Shown here in pieces: positions 35,472 through 44,944 of a stretch of 64,000 nucleotides of DNA. The translations under genes were made by a program, and so were the position numbers. The stretch is from Maribacter sp. (GTDB taxonomy: Bacteria; Bacteroidota; Bacteroidia; Flavobacteriales; Flavobacteriaceae): the NCBI GenBank assembly GCA_011050675.1, contig DRFI01000020.1, positions 248,001-312,000 on the forward strand. Direction: 5' to 3'. How positions within the stretch are numbered: position 1 is the first letter of the stretch; each line of letters starts with the position of its first letter. The notes below the pieces were generated by a model. It searched no databases and was not told where the DNA came from. It worked only from the letters and a program-made list of their open reading frames with translations.

Positions 35472-37832
35472 AGCATCCATTAAATCTTGGTAAGTATATG
35501 TCTTTTCAGGTTCTTGCTCTCTTTTATAAAGTATTTCTGCTCGAATTGCTTTTAAACCAGACACACCCTGTAAGCCTTCTAATTCAACAATTTCAACCTT
35601 GTCGGTAAAACAGCCCTTAGATTTTAGAAACTTAATATATCTTAGGTATTCTAGCTCATCTTTTTTCTGAGAATATACAATTGAAAGCACCCCTTTTTCA
35701 GTTAAACGCTGATTAGTACCTTTTATGTAAGATTTATCTATTCTCTTTTTAATAACCTCGTAACGTGCATTATAGGTGCCATCAACATCAAACTGTTTTT
35801 CATCCATTCTAAAACGAATAGATAGAGATGTATTATACACCAATATTAAGGATGCCACATCTAATGGTACCGGTAATTTTGGTTTCAACGAATAATGAGC
35901 ATTCTCCATTTCGCACATTACTTGTAATTGCCACAACCTTAAATTATTAAGATACAAAGGGTTATACTCCTTATTTTCTGAGATTGAAGAACCAATATAC
36001 ATGTTGTGTTCTACACCATCTGTTTTATAACGCTCATAAAAATGCGGATACATAGCTTGTGCGCTTTCTTGTCTTTTATCAATAATTGCCGAAACTTTTT
36101 TATTGATCAAGGTTACACTTTCATCGTAATTCTTTCTATGATCATAATACGAACCTGTGCCCATATCAATTTTAGACTCATATTTTAAGATATGCTTCTC
36201 AATATCTTTGTCGAACTTTTTAAGATGCTCAAAAACCGGAGAAATCTCATCGTTTACAAAATCGAAAATTGCTTGTTCGCTATTGGTGTAAAGAGTCTCT
36301 TTAATACTTTCTAGGTGGTTATTGACTCTAAAAACCAACTCCTCATAGATAGGCAGTTCCCACTTTTTAAATGCAATATTCAGCACATTATCAATTTCAG
36401 ATAGCTGAATCATTAAATCTCGTTGTATGGCTAAATTTCTAGCTTGCGAAGAATCTTTGATATCTATTTGCCCAAATAATGGAAACACATCTTTGAAAAC
36501 GATTTCCTTGAACGAAGGAGATCTTCCTTCGGTTTCATCAAGAATGAATTTTTTAGCTTCCTCTTGAAATTTCCAATATACCGATGAGTGAACAGATGTA
36601 CACTCATTCTGTATAATAGCGTCTATCCTGTTGTTTTCTTCATTCTTAGTACGTACAACCGCCGAAACTATAAATGGCATTACATCATCAAGCTTTTGCG
36701 CATTTACACCGTTAAGAACTCCTTTCTTTTCAGAAACAATTTCTAATACTCCTAAAAGATTATTTTCGAAAGCTATTGGTGCAAAAATGGCACTTTGCAC
36801 TCCTTGCTCCTTTAAGCCCTTAAATGGTTGCATGTTGCCAGATTGTTCCACTTTAAGGTCTATATCTGCTATAGTATAATATGAATTATCACTAATTAAT
36901 TTATCATAAGAATCTTCACACAGCGCACTTTTGCAATTCATATGATGCTCTCCTCTTAAAAGAAAACTTTCGAAGCCCATACCAGCTACCTCCTCAAATT
37001 GATCTTTCTTACCATCAAAAGAGGCAAAACCAACTTTAATATTCGGTAACCTAAAAAATGACTTGAAGGTTTCTTGCAAATCATGCATAAATTTAGCAGG
37101 TTGCAAAGTATCCTTAGAAATCAATTTCGATTTAATATTTGAAATTGCCTGTTCCATGGTAACATCAAACAAATTGGCAATTACAAAACCTTTACTAATA
37201 AAACTTTCTGGTGGAATTTTTTCTATCCAAAGCGTGGCATCAGTAGGATTTGCTAAAAGTTCATCTACATCTTCTTGTGTAATCTCTTTTGCCTTATTGG
37301 TAGGTATAATATCAATAAAATCGGCATTATATAAAATACGGTAATGACGCATTACACCGGCTGCATCTGGAATATCATAAAAATAAGGACGACTAAAATC
37401 TAACTGGTAACCGTAGTAATAATTTAAGATAACCACACAGCTCATAATATAATCCATCTCGTCACCAAGATTCCGCAATTCTGGCTCGTAATTCTCACCC
37501 GCTTCGCTAATTATATTTTGAAACCGTTTAGAAGATTTAATAATGGTATTTTGAAAAGGAAGCGTTGCTACCTTTATCTCATTTCCACTTAATGCTTCTG
37601 TAAACGTATCTTGTAAAATACGCTCGATCAAATCTTTATTTTTCTCTAATAAACTGAAATCGGAAAAACCGTCACGCAACTCTGGAAAACCCTTTTCAAC
37701 CGCTAAAATCCGCTCTGCAGTAGCCGCTAAAAAAGGATTGTCACCTTTCAAATGTTCATCATACTTCTGTAGAAGTTTTTCAAAACTTATAAGGTGCTTA
37801 ACCGGCATTTTCATTCTATCGTGCTTTCCCAT
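35460..37832 (-). CDS. Large GAF-domain protein of unknown function
   Basis: A 790 aa cytoplasmic protein without signal or membrane segments. A GAF-like domain at about 240-400 is suggested by KVGFASFDG, IFAPIAFENNLLGVLEIVSEKKGVL and FIVSAVVRT. The N-terminal 230 residues and C-terminal 390 residues are rich in helices and not recognised; residues about 480-600 may be coiled coil. There is no histidine kinase, GGDEF or HTH domain, so it is not a standard signalling output protein. It converges on and overlaps the HD-PycTM gene by 12 nt and diverges from the LpxH-like gene. The start at 37832 is uncertain; another ATG lies six codons later. Confidence 0.7.
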   Translation of the reverse strand: MGKHDRMKMPVKHLISFEKLLQKYDEHLKGDNPFLAATAERILAVEKGFPELRDGFSDFSLLEKNKDLIERILQDTFTEALSGNEIKVATLPFQNTIIKSSKRFQNIISEAGENYEPELRNLGDEMDYIMSCVVILNYYYGYQLDFSRPYFYDIPDAAGVMRHYRILYNADFIDIIPTNKAKEITQEDVDELLANPTDATLWIEKIPPESFISKGFVIANLFDVTMEQAISNIKSKLISKDTLQPAKFMHDLQETFKSFFRLPNIKVGFASFDGKKDQFEEVAGMGFESFLLRGEHHMNCKSALCEDSYDKLISDNSYYTIADIDLKVEQSGNMQPFKGLKEQGVQSAIFAPIAFENNLLGVLEIVSEKKGVLNGVNAQKLDDVMPFIVSAVVRTKNEENNRIDAIIQNECTSVHSSVYWKFQEEAKKFILDETEGRSPSFKEIVFKDVFPLFGQIDIKDSSQARNLAIQRDLMIQLSEIDNVLNIAFKKWELPIYEELVFRVNNHLESIKETLYTNSEQAIFDFVNDEISPVFEHLKKFDKDIEKHILKYESKIDMGTGSYYDHRKNYDESVTLINKKVSAIIDKRQESAQAMYPHFYERYKTDGVEHNMYIGSSISENKEYNPLYLNNLRLWQLQVMCEMENAHYSLKPKLPVPLDVASLILVYNTSLSIRFRMDEKQFDVDGTYNARYEVIKKRIDKSYIKGTNQRLTEKGVLSIVYSQKKDELEYLRYIKFLKSKGCFTDKVEIVELEGLQGVSGLKAIRAEILYKREQEPEKTYTYQDLMDALKE

Positions 37833-37943
37833 GACTTGATTAGTCTACTATTAAGCCGTAAAGTTACAAAACATACCATGTTTTTTAGTGTACGAAGTCC
37901 CTATGGTTAACGGGATTTTCGGATATTTAACGAAAAATAGACC

Positions 37944-38843
37944 ATGTCATCGGATAGTAGACTTACAAGAGCTTATAAAAATGCTAAAGTTATTCCGTTT
38001 GACGACTCTTCTAAGTTTATACTTTTTAGCGATTGTCACAGGGGTGACAATAGTTTTTCCGATGAATTTGCCAACAATAGAAACATCTATTTTCACGCAC
38101 TTAAATTCTATTTTTCTGAAGGATTTGATTACTGTGAACTTGGCGATGGTGACGAACTTTGGGAAAACATTCATTTCGAATCCATTTTTGAAGCTCATAA
38201 AAATGTTTACAAACTATTAAAACAGTTTCATTTAGCACATAGACTGCACATGATCTGGGGAAATCACGATATGGTCTATAAAGATGAAGCTTATGTAAAA
38301 AAGCATTTATCTAGTTATTTTGAACCTATCGATGATAAGGATAAATCCCTTTTTGAAGGTATAAAGTATCATGAAGCCCTTATTTTAAAACATAAAAACA
38401 CAGACCAAGAAGTCTTTCTTACCCATGGTCACCAAGCAGATTGGTGGAATTATACGTTTTGGCGCTGGGGTAGATTTTTGGTTAGAGTATTATGGAAACC
38501 TTTACAGGTTTGGGGTATTGCAGATCCTACTTCTCCTGCCAAAAATTATACTGAACTTATAAAAGTAGAGCGACGTATAAAAAAGTGGATTTTAAAGAAT
38601 AATCTTAAAATAACTGTTGTCGGTCACACCCATCGACCTCGTTTTCCTGAGCCTGGCGATATTCCTCTTTTTAATGATGGTAGCTGTGTGCATCCTAGAA
38701 GTATTACCGGAATAGAAATTGAAAATGGCTGTATTTCTTTGATAAAATGGCAAATAAATACCACTGATGATGGTACACTACGCGTTGTCCGTATTTTATT
38801 GGAAGGCCCACAAAAATTGAACGATTATTTGAGTAAGGCATAA
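37944..38843 (+). CDS. LpxH-like calcineurin-type metallophosphoesterase
   Basis: A 299 aa cytoplasmic metallophosphoesterase. The motifs FSDCHRGD (D and H ligands), LGDGDELWE, WGNHDM, THGHQADWW and VVGHTHRPRF define the dinuclear metal site. UDP-2,3-diacylglucosamine hydrolases (LpxH) and related enzymes share this pattern, but the length and C-terminus differ from classic LpxH, so the substrate is left open. The gene diverges from the GAF gene with a 111 nt gap in which no exact -7 consensus was seen. Confidence 0.8.
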   Translation: MSSDSRLTRAYKNAKVIPFDDSSKFILFSDCHRGDNSFSDEFANNRNIYFHALKFYFSEGFDYCELGDGDELWENIHFESIFEAHKNVYKLLKQFHLAHRLHMIWGNHDMVYKDEAYVKKHLSSYFEPIDDKDKSLFEGIKYHEALILKHKNTDQEVFLTHGHQADWWNYTFWRWGRFLVRVLWKPLQVWGIADPTSPAKNYTELIKVERRIKKWILKNNLKITVVGHTHRPRFPEPGDIPLFNDGSCVHPRSITGIEIENGCISLIKWQINTTDDGTLRVVRILLEGPQKLNDYLSKA

Positions 38844-39112
38844 ACTTAAAACAATTGGTGATTTCATAGTCAAAACAGACACTATCCTTTCCTTAATTCG
38901 TATTTCACGTTCTAGTGGAATTCTTTGTTGTACAATCATATTATCGCTTTTACCTACCACTTTAAAGAACAAACCAAACAACTCAGAATATTGCGAATAT
39001 CATAGTTAAACAATCTAATATTTTAAGATTTAATCAATAAAATCACAAAATAATCGTGACTTCATTAATGTTTTGGTTTCTAAATAAACACAATCAATTA
39101 AACCTTATTGAA
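38844..39112. other. Intergenic region before the aquaporin pseudogene
   Basis: 269 bp with no supported gene, exact promoter box or hairpin. The short open frames here are out of context with either neighbour. Confidence 0.4.
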
Positions 39113-39702
39113 ATGAAAAAATTTATTGCAGAATTTATCGGTACGTTATGGCTTGTTTTAGGTGGTTGCGGAAGTGCCGTAATTGCCGCAGGATTTCCAG
39201 AACTAGGTATTGGCTTTGTTGGGGTCTCTTTGACGGCAAAGATGTATTCCCCTATATAGTTGCTCAGGTAATGGGCGGTATTGCAGGTGCAGCCATCCTT
39301 TTCCTTATTGCTTCTGGTAAGTCTGATTTTGTTTTAGACGGTTTTGCCTCCAATGGTTATGATGAGCATTCACCAGGCGGTTATGGAATGACTTCTGCCT
39401 TAATTATAGAAGTAGTAATAACCTTCATTTTCCTATTCGTAATATTAAGATCCACTTATACAAAAGCACCTAGAGGTTTTGCAGGTCTAGCAATTGGCCT
39501 TTGTCTTACCCTAATTCACTTAATTAGCATACCAGTAACCAATACATCTGTAAACCCTGCACGTAGTACTAGTCAGGCTCTTTTTGTTGGAGATTGGGCT
39601 TTAGACCAACTTTGGCTTTTCTGTTTAGCACCAATAGTTGGTGCAATTTTAGCAGGATTAATTTACAAAGCAATTTCACCAGAAATAACAGATAATTTAT
39701 AG
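39113..39702 (+). pseudogene. aqpZ: Aquaporin Z, inactivated by an internal deletion and frameshift
   Basis: The first part in frame from ATG 39113 reads [20 protein letters not shown] through GIGFVGVS, as in AqpZ, and then runs into a stop at 39257-39259. The rest continues in another frame from about 39230 ([20 protein letters not shown]) to 39702, including the second NPA motif (TSVNPARST). About 34 residues that normally join GVxLAFGL to GGRF, including helix 2 and the first NPA motif, are missing. The junction GTCTCTTTGACGG fits deletion at a CTTTG repeat (inferred). A terminator follows at 39716. A sequencing or assembly fault would also give this picture. Confidence 0.85.
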
Positions 39703-39715
39703 AATTTTTTATATC

Positions 39716-39757
39716 AAGCTCATCCTATTTAGATAAAATATGATGAGCTTTTTTTTT
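39716..39757 (+). terminator. Intrinsic terminator after the aquaporin pseudogene
   Basis: AAGCTCATC (39716-39724) pairs with GATGAGCTT (39742-39750), a 9 bp stem with a 17 nt loop, followed by a run of T. It lies 13 nt after the aqpZ stop. Confidence 0.8.
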
Positions 39758-39799
39758 ATGGTATATTTAGAGAATCAACTAAACTAACTCTATTTAAAT

Positions 39800-41116
39800 A
39801 TGCCTTTAATCATTGTAATCATAGGAATTCTTCTCCTATTTATTCTAATTGCAAAATTTAAACTTAATGCTTTCATCACCTTTATCATCGTATCATTATT
39901 CGTTGGTATTGCAGAAGGCATGGAACCCATTAGTGTCGTCGATTCCATACAGAAAGGAATAGGTAACATATTAGGGTTTCTAGTTATCATCTTAGGTCTT
40001 GGTGCCATGTTGGGTAAATTGGTTGCCGATAGTGGTGCCGCTCAACGAATTACTACACAATTAGTAGAAAAATTCGGTAAGAAAAATATTCAATGGGCGG
40101 TTGTTTTAACCGGTTTTATTGTGGGTATCCCAATGTTTTACTCCGTAGGGTTTGTAATTCTCGTTCCATTCGTTTTCACCATTGCAGCAGCTACCGGTCT
40201 ACCTCTTTTATATGTTGGTCTACCTATGTTAGCTTCTCTTTCGGTTACACATGGTTACTTGCCCCCACATCCTGCCCCTACTGCACTTGCTACAATGTTT
40301 AATGCAGATATCGGTAAAACATTGCTATACGGAATTATTGTAGCAATACCAGCAATTGTCGTTGCCGGACCGTTACTTTCGAGAACATTAAAAGGAATCA
40401 ATGCTACACCGCTAAAAGAATTTTTGAACCCGGTAATTCTAAAAGAGGAAGAAATGCCAAGTATGGCAAACAGTATTATCAGCGCACTTTTACCCGTAAT
40501 ACTTATTGCAGTTGCAGCTTTGGCTCAATTTACAATGCCAGAAGATTTTTTTCTTACCAAAATTTTAATTTTCATGGGTAACCCTGCAATAGCAATGTTA
40601 ATCGCTGTTTTGGTCGCCATTTATACTTTAGGATTAGGTCGTGGAAAAAGCATGAAAGAGGTAATGGATACTGTAGGTAGTGCCATAACAGGTATTACCA
40701 TGGTACTTTTAATTATTGCTGGATCAGGAGCTTTAAAACAAGTATTAATAGATAGTGGCGTTAGCACCTATATTGGTGGAATTTTAGAACAATCTTCTAT
40801 TTCCCCATTAATATTGGCTTGGTTAATTGCTACCGTTATTCGTGTATGTGTTGGTTCTGCTACCGTTGCCGGTTTAACAGCTGCAGGTATAGTACTACCG
40901 CTCGTTCAAGGTACTGGTGTTAGTCCAGAATTAATGGTTTTGGCTATTGGATCTGGTAGTTTAATGTTATCCCATGTAAACGATAGTGGCTTTTGGCTTT
41001 TCAAAGAATACTTTAATTTATCTGTAAACGATACTTTAAAAAGCTGGACGGTCATGGAAACTACCGTCGGTGTTATGGGGCTATTAGGGGTTCTAGTAAT
41101 TAATACGTTCATTTAA
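39800..41116 (+). CDS. GntP-family permease (gluconate or D-serine transporter type)
   Basis: A 438 aa inner-membrane transporter of the GntP family with about 12 hydrophobic segments. LGAMLGKLVADSGAAQRI, VGIPMFYSVGFVILVPF and YLPPHPAPTALA are typical family segments. The family covers gluconate, fructuronate and D-serine (DsdX) permeases. Because a RidA gene, a D-threonine aldolase/D-serine dehydratase-like gene and a dipeptidase gene follow with gaps of 11, 5 and 2 nt, a D-amino-acid substrate is the likely one. A near -7 box (TATATTTA) lies at 39762-39769, 30 nt before the start. Confidence 0.85.
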   Translation: MPLIIVIIGILLLFILIAKFKLNAFITFIIVSLFVGIAEGMEPISVVDSIQKGIGNILGFLVIILGLGAMLGKLVADSGAAQRITTQLVEKFGKKNIQWAVVLTGFIVGIPMFYSVGFVILVPFVFTIAAATGLPLLYVGLPMLASLSVTHGYLPPHPAPTALATMFNADIGKTLLYGIIVAIPAIVVAGPLLSRTLKGINATPLKEFLNPVILKEEEMPSMANSIISALLPVILIAVAALAQFTMPEDFFLTKILIFMGNPAIAMLIAVLVAIYTLGLGRGKSMKEVMDTVGSAITGITMVLLIIAGSGALKQVLIDSGVSTYIGGILEQSSISPLILAWLIATVIRVCVGSATVAGLTAAGIVLPLVQGTGVSPELMVLAIGSGSLMLSHVNDSGFWLFKEYFNLSVNDTLKSWTVMETTVGVMGLLGVLVINTFI

Positions 41117-41127
41117 ATTTAATAAAT

Positions 41128-41595
41128 ATGCAAAAGAAAGCTTCTGAAAGAATAAAGGAATTGGGTTTGGTGTTACCTCCCGCCCCACCTCCTGCTGGAT
41201 TATACAAACCTGTATTGGTCGTTGATCATTTTCTATATATCTCTGGTCAAGGACCCATGCAAAATGACGGCTCTTTAATTATTGGTAGAGCTGGACACGA
41301 CATGACTATGGAAGAAGCTAAAGTTGCCGCTAGACAAGTTGCCTTAACTATGCTTTCTACAATACAAACTCATTTTGGTGATATTGATAAAATTAAACGT
41401 ATCGTAAAGACTTTGGGAATGGTTAATTCCACTCCTGATTTTGGTCAACAACCTTTGGTTATCAATGGATTTAGCGAACTAATGGCAGATATTTTCGGTC
41501 CCGAAAATGGTGTTGGTGTTCGTAGTGCCGTTGGAATGATATTACCAGGCGGAATTCCTGTTGAAATTGAAGCTCATTTCGAACTACATCATTAA
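41128..41595 (+). CDS. RidA/YjgF-family protein
   Basis: A 155 aa trimeric-type Rid protein. YISGQGPMQNDG, the conserved Arg in VGVRSAVG and the ending VEIEAHFELHH mark the family. RidA deaminates reactive enamine/imine intermediates such as 2-aminoacrylate, which PLP-dependent serine/threonine dehydratases release. It sits 11 nt after the permease and 5 nt before such a PLP enzyme, so removal of its by-product is the likely role. This member is longer than typical 125-130 aa RidA and belongs to a paralogous Rid subgroup. Confidence 0.88.
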   Translation: MQKKASERIKELGLVLPPAPPPAGLYKPVLVVDHFLYISGQGPMQNDGSLIIGRAGHDMTMEEAKVAARQVALTMLSTIQTHFGDIDKIKRIVKTLGMVNSTPDFGQQPLVINGFSELMADIFGPENGVGVRSAVGMILPGGIPVEIEAHFELHH

Positions 41596-41600
41596 TACAT

Positions 41601-42713
41601 ATGCAAAAAGATAATTGGTATTCCTTGAACCAACCTGAAGAAGTGATATCTCCTTCGTTATTGGTATATCCAGATAGAATTCAACATAACATAGAGTTGA
41701 TGATTTCTATGATCGGTGATATAACTCGTTTGCGTCCACATATAAAAACATATAAAAATGTCAATATCATCAATATGCAGATGGCATGCGGAATTACAAA
41801 GTTCAAATGTGCTACCATCGCAGAAGCAGAATTATTAGGGGATTGTAATGCTCCTGATATTTTATTGGCGATGCAGCCGATTGGTCCTAATGCACAGAGA
41901 TTTGCTGAATTGATAAAAAAATACCCTAATTCAAAATTCTCAACTATTGTAGATAACACCAAAACACTTTCTATTCTCGGTAAACTGGCAAAGTCCAATG
42001 ATGTTAGAATTTCGCTTTGGGTAGATATTAATAATGGAATGAATCGCACCGGTATTATTCCAGATCAAGACGCAGCAGAATTGTATTCCCAATTGCATGA
42101 GAACTCAAATTTGATTGCCGAAGGCTTACATGTTTATGATGGTCATTTACGAAATTCTAACCCTGCTATACGAGAGAATGAATGTAACAGTGCATTTGAT
42201 GAAGTAATTGCTTTACAGAAAACTATAACAAACCAAAATATTCCCAGCCCAAAAATTGTTACGGGAGGATCACCAACATTTCCTTTTCATTGTAAAAGAT
42301 TAAATGTAGAAGCGAGTCCTGGCACTACATTGCTTTGGGATTCAGGTTACAGTAACATGTTTCAAGAAATGAATTTTCTACCGGCAGCTGTACTATTTAC
42401 ACGTATTCTTAGCAAACCTACAACTGGTATTCTTTGTTTCGATTTAGGTCATAAATCTATAGCCCCAGAAATGCCTTTTCCTAGAATTGAGTTTTTAGAC
42501 CTAAAGCATAGTAAACAAATTAGCCAATCTGAAGAGCATTTGGTGGTAGAATATGATGATTTAACCATCCCTGAAGTAGGTGATGTTCATTACGCCATAC
42601 CCAAACATATTTGCCCAACTGTGGTGAAATATGCCACCCTAACCGTTATTAAAAACAATGCAGTTATAGACCACTGGAAAGTAAGTGCAAGAACACAAAA
42701 ATCTACAATTTAA
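41601..42713 (+). CDS. D-threonine aldolase / D-serine dehydratase-like PLP enzyme (fold type III)
   Basis: A 370 aa alanine-racemase-fold PLP enzyme. The PLP lysine is K49 in RPHIKTYK. The C-terminal domain ends with the metal ligands H336 and C338 in IPKHICPTV, as in D-threonine aldolase and eukaryotic-type D-serine dehydratase (DSD1). Expected reactions are cleavage of D-threonine to glycine and acetaldehyde or dehydration of D-serine or 3-hydroxyaspartate. It lies between ridA and the M19 dipeptidase gene in a four-gene plus-strand run. Confidence 0.9.
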   Translation: MQKDNWYSLNQPEEVISPSLLVYPDRIQHNIELMISMIGDITRLRPHIKTYKNVNIINMQMACGITKFKCATIAEAELLGDCNAPDILLAMQPIGPNAQRFAELIKKYPNSKFSTIVDNTKTLSILGKLAKSNDVRISLWVDINNGMNRTGIIPDQDAAELYSQLHENSNLIAEGLHVYDGHLRNSNPAIRENECNSAFDEVIALQKTITNQNIPSPKIVTGGSPTFPFHCKRLNVEASPGTTLLWDSGYSNMFQEMNFLPAAVLFTRILSKPTTGILCFDLGHKSIAPEMPFPRIEFLDLKHSKQISQSEEHLVVEYDDLTIPEVGDVHYAIPKHICPTVVKYATLTVIKNNAVIDHWKVSARTQKSTI

Positions 42714-42715
42714 GC

Positions 42716-43783
42716 ATGTTGATATTCGACGCACATTTAGACCTTTCCATGAATGCGATGGATTGGAATCGTGACCTAACTTGGTCCATTGAAGAAATAA
42801 GAAAAAGCGAACAAGGATTGACCGATAAACCAGGTCGTGGCAACAATACGGTTTCATTGGATGCTATGAGAAAAGGAAATATTGGACTCTGTATGGCTAC
42901 CCAAATTGCAAGATATGTTCATAAAGATAATACCTTGCCGGGATGGAAATCACCTCAACAGGCATGGGCACATACCCAAGGGCAATTAGCCTGGTACAAA
43001 AGTATGGAAGAGGCCGGGGAAATGATTCAAATAACTAATAAGACCCAGCTTGATGCTCATTTAACCCTCTGGAAAACTGACGAAGAGAAAAAACCAATTG
43101 GATATTTACTTAGTCTTGAAGGTGCAGATTCTATAGTTGATATCTCTTACCTTCAAAAAGCCTACGACAAAGGTTTACGTGCCATTGGTCCGGCTCATTA
43201 CGGTCCTGGTACTTATGCTCATGGTACAAACTCTGTAGGCGGTATTGGAGCAAAAGGAAGAGATTTACTAAAAGAGATTCAAAGATTAGGTATCATCTTA
43301 GACGTCACTCATCTATGCGATTTAAGTTTTTGGGAAACTATGGTGAATTATGATGGTCCACTTTGGGCAAGTCATAATAATTGTAGAGTATTGGTAAATA
43401 ACCACCGTCAATTTACAGATGAACAATTAAAAGAAATAATATCACGAAAAGGTGTTATTGGTGTTGTTTTAGATGCTTGGATGATGACACCAACTTGGGA
43501 ACGTGGTGTTTCTACACCCGAATCTGCTAATGTAAGTTTAGAACAAATAATTGATAACATTGATCATATTTGTCAATTAGCCGGCAATACTAATCACGTT
43601 GGTATTGGTTCTGATTTGGATGGCGGATTTGGAAAAGAACAAGGTCCTGCAGATGTTGATACCATTGCAGACCTTCAGAAAATTGCTGGATTATTAGAAA
43701 AAAGAGGTTACTCTAACAAAGACATTGAAAAAATCATGAACGGTAATTTCATCACATTTTTAAAGAAAAACCTCCCAAACTAA
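42716..43783 (+). CDS. M19-family membrane (renal-type) dipeptidase
   Basis: A 355 aa zinc dipeptidase of family M19. Metal ligands are H7 and D9 (DAHLDL), E135 (SLEGAD), H199 (VTHLCD) and H220 (SHNNCR), with D300 in GIGSDLDGG. There is no signal peptide, so it acts in the cytoplasm. M19 enzymes cleave dipeptides and tolerate a C-terminal D-residue, so this one may supply D-amino acids to the PLP enzyme encoded 2 nt upstream. It is the last gene of the run. Confidence 0.92.
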   Translation: MLIFDAHLDLSMNAMDWNRDLTWSIEEIRKSEQGLTDKPGRGNNTVSLDAMRKGNIGLCMATQIARYVHKDNTLPGWKSPQQAWAHTQGQLAWYKSMEEAGEMIQITNKTQLDAHLTLWKTDEEKKPIGYLLSLEGADSIVDISYLQKAYDKGLRAIGPAHYGPGTYAHGTNSVGGIGAKGRDLLKEIQRLGIILDVTHLCDLSFWETMVNYDGPLWASHNNCRVLVNNHRQFTDEQLKEIISRKGVIGVVLDAWMMTPTWERGVSTPESANVSLEQIIDNIDHICQLAGNTNHVGIGSDLDGGFGKEQGPADVDTIADLQKIAGLLEKRGYSNKDIEKIMNGNFITFLKKNLPN

Positions 43784-43887
43784 TTATCATTTTATCGAAT
43801 AATAGCATTACCCGTAGTATTTTAACGAAGCCTTAAGTACGCATGGCAGGGTATTTGTTATCTTTATTTCATCATATATACTATTCG

Positions 43888-44541
43888 ATGAGAAAACTTT
43901 TTTTTCTTTTTATTGTTTTGTTCTCCTTTTCTATGGTAAAGCTTTCTGCACAAACAGATTTACCTACATCAAAGCCGCTTAAAATTGAGAGTGTAAATCC
44001 TATCGAACCAAAAGGTACTCCAAGTGCAGGGGCTGTTCTTAATATGCCGAATTTAATTAAAGAACAACCAAGTGTAAATATGAAAGACCCTAACCCTGTA
44101 AAAATGCTGCGCGATGAAGAATTAGTGCAAGCCGGTACAGGCATGAAAATAGACCCACGTATTGGACCTGGTGAACGATTAGGTGGATCAGGGCAATATT
44201 TTGCGGATCAATACTTAGGTGATGTAAAAAGTACAGGAAAATTTATAGGTATTGTTTGCAGAGACCATGAGTATGTAGATGGGGATCGAGTAAAAATTTA
44301 CATGAACGATCAGGTCGTAGAACACAACCTACTATTGACTGGTGCATTTAAAGGTATCAACGTAGACTTGCAAGACGGCTTTAACCGTCTAGACTTCGAA
44401 GCACTAAATCACGGATCTTCTGCGCCAAACACAGCGCAAGTAGATGTTTATAATGACAAAGGAGAATTAATTTATTCTAACAAATGGTTATTGTCCGCAG
44501 GTTCTAAAGCAACTTTAATCGTCACAAAAGAATCTATGTAG
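43888..44541 (+). CDS. Small secreted protein of unknown function
   Basis: A 217 aa exported protein. ATG at 43888 gives signal peptide RKLFFLFIVLFSFSMVKLSA; a longer frame from 43843 adds a hydrophobic lead that is less typical. The mature region has a low-complexity front (KIESVNPIEPKGTPSAG) and a C-terminal beta-rich part (YVDGDRVKIYMNDQVVE, GFNRLDFEALNHGSSAPN). I do not recognise the family. It follows the dipeptidase by about 100 nt, with a near -7 box (TATCTTTA) in the gap, and converges on the PH-domain gene 5 nt away. Confidence 0.7.
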   Translation: MRKLFFLFIVLFSFSMVKLSAQTDLPTSKPLKIESVNPIEPKGTPSAGAVLNMPNLIKEQPSVNMKDPNPVKMLRDEELVQAGTGMKIDPRIGPGERLGGSGQYFADQYLGDVKSTGKFIGIVCRDHEYVDGDRVKIYMNDQVVEHNLLLTGAFKGINVDLQDGFNRLDFEALNHGSSAPNTAQVDVYNDKGELIYSNKWLLSAGSKATLIVTKESM

Positions 44542-44546
44542 ATCTA

Positions 44547-44924
44547 CTACATTACTTTACTAGCTAAATACCTTTGTACTTCATAAACATCAATGCTCTT
44601 ATTAAATTTCTTACTTACGCTAGGCAAATTCTCGCTAGATATCCAAATCTTTAACTCCGCATCTAAATCAAAAGTACCCGATGTTTCTAAAGAGAATCTA
44701 GATATGTTCTTATAGGGCAGCGATTTATATTCTACTTTACTCCCTGTTATACCTTGAATATCTATTAATATCAACCGTTTATTAGTAAACATAAATACGT
44801 CTCTTAGAAGAGAAAAACCTAATTCTATTTGTTCTCCTTCAATTAGTAATCTGGCATATTTCTTTAATAATTGCTCTGCAGAGACTTCACTTGCATTCCC
44901 TAATATTTTATTCAATAAGCCCAT
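44547..44924 (-). CDS. Bacterial PH-domain protein
   Basis: A 125 aa protein made up almost entirely of a bacterial pleckstrin-homology domain (bPH_1 type), seen in FTNKRLILIDIQGITGSKVE, then YKNISRFSLETSGTFDLDAE. It has no signal. Such proteins oligomerise and their role is unknown. It is the third gene after the TPM and acylase genes (20 nt gap), so probably co-transcribed with them. Confidence 0.8.
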   Translation of the reverse strand: MGLLNKILGNASEVSAEQLLKKYARLLIEGEQIELGFSLLRDVFMFTNKRLILIDIQGITGSKVEYKSLPYKNISRFSLETSGTFDLDAELKIWISSENLPSVSKKFNKSIDVYEVQRYLASKVM

Positions 44925-44944
44925 AATTTCTTTACTTAATTAAA

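Noticed and set aside
37888-38220. Overlapping plus-strand open frame at the start of the LpxH-like gene
   Set aside because: It overlaps the metallophosphatase coding sequence, whose catalytic motifs are in the other frame, and carries no family motif.
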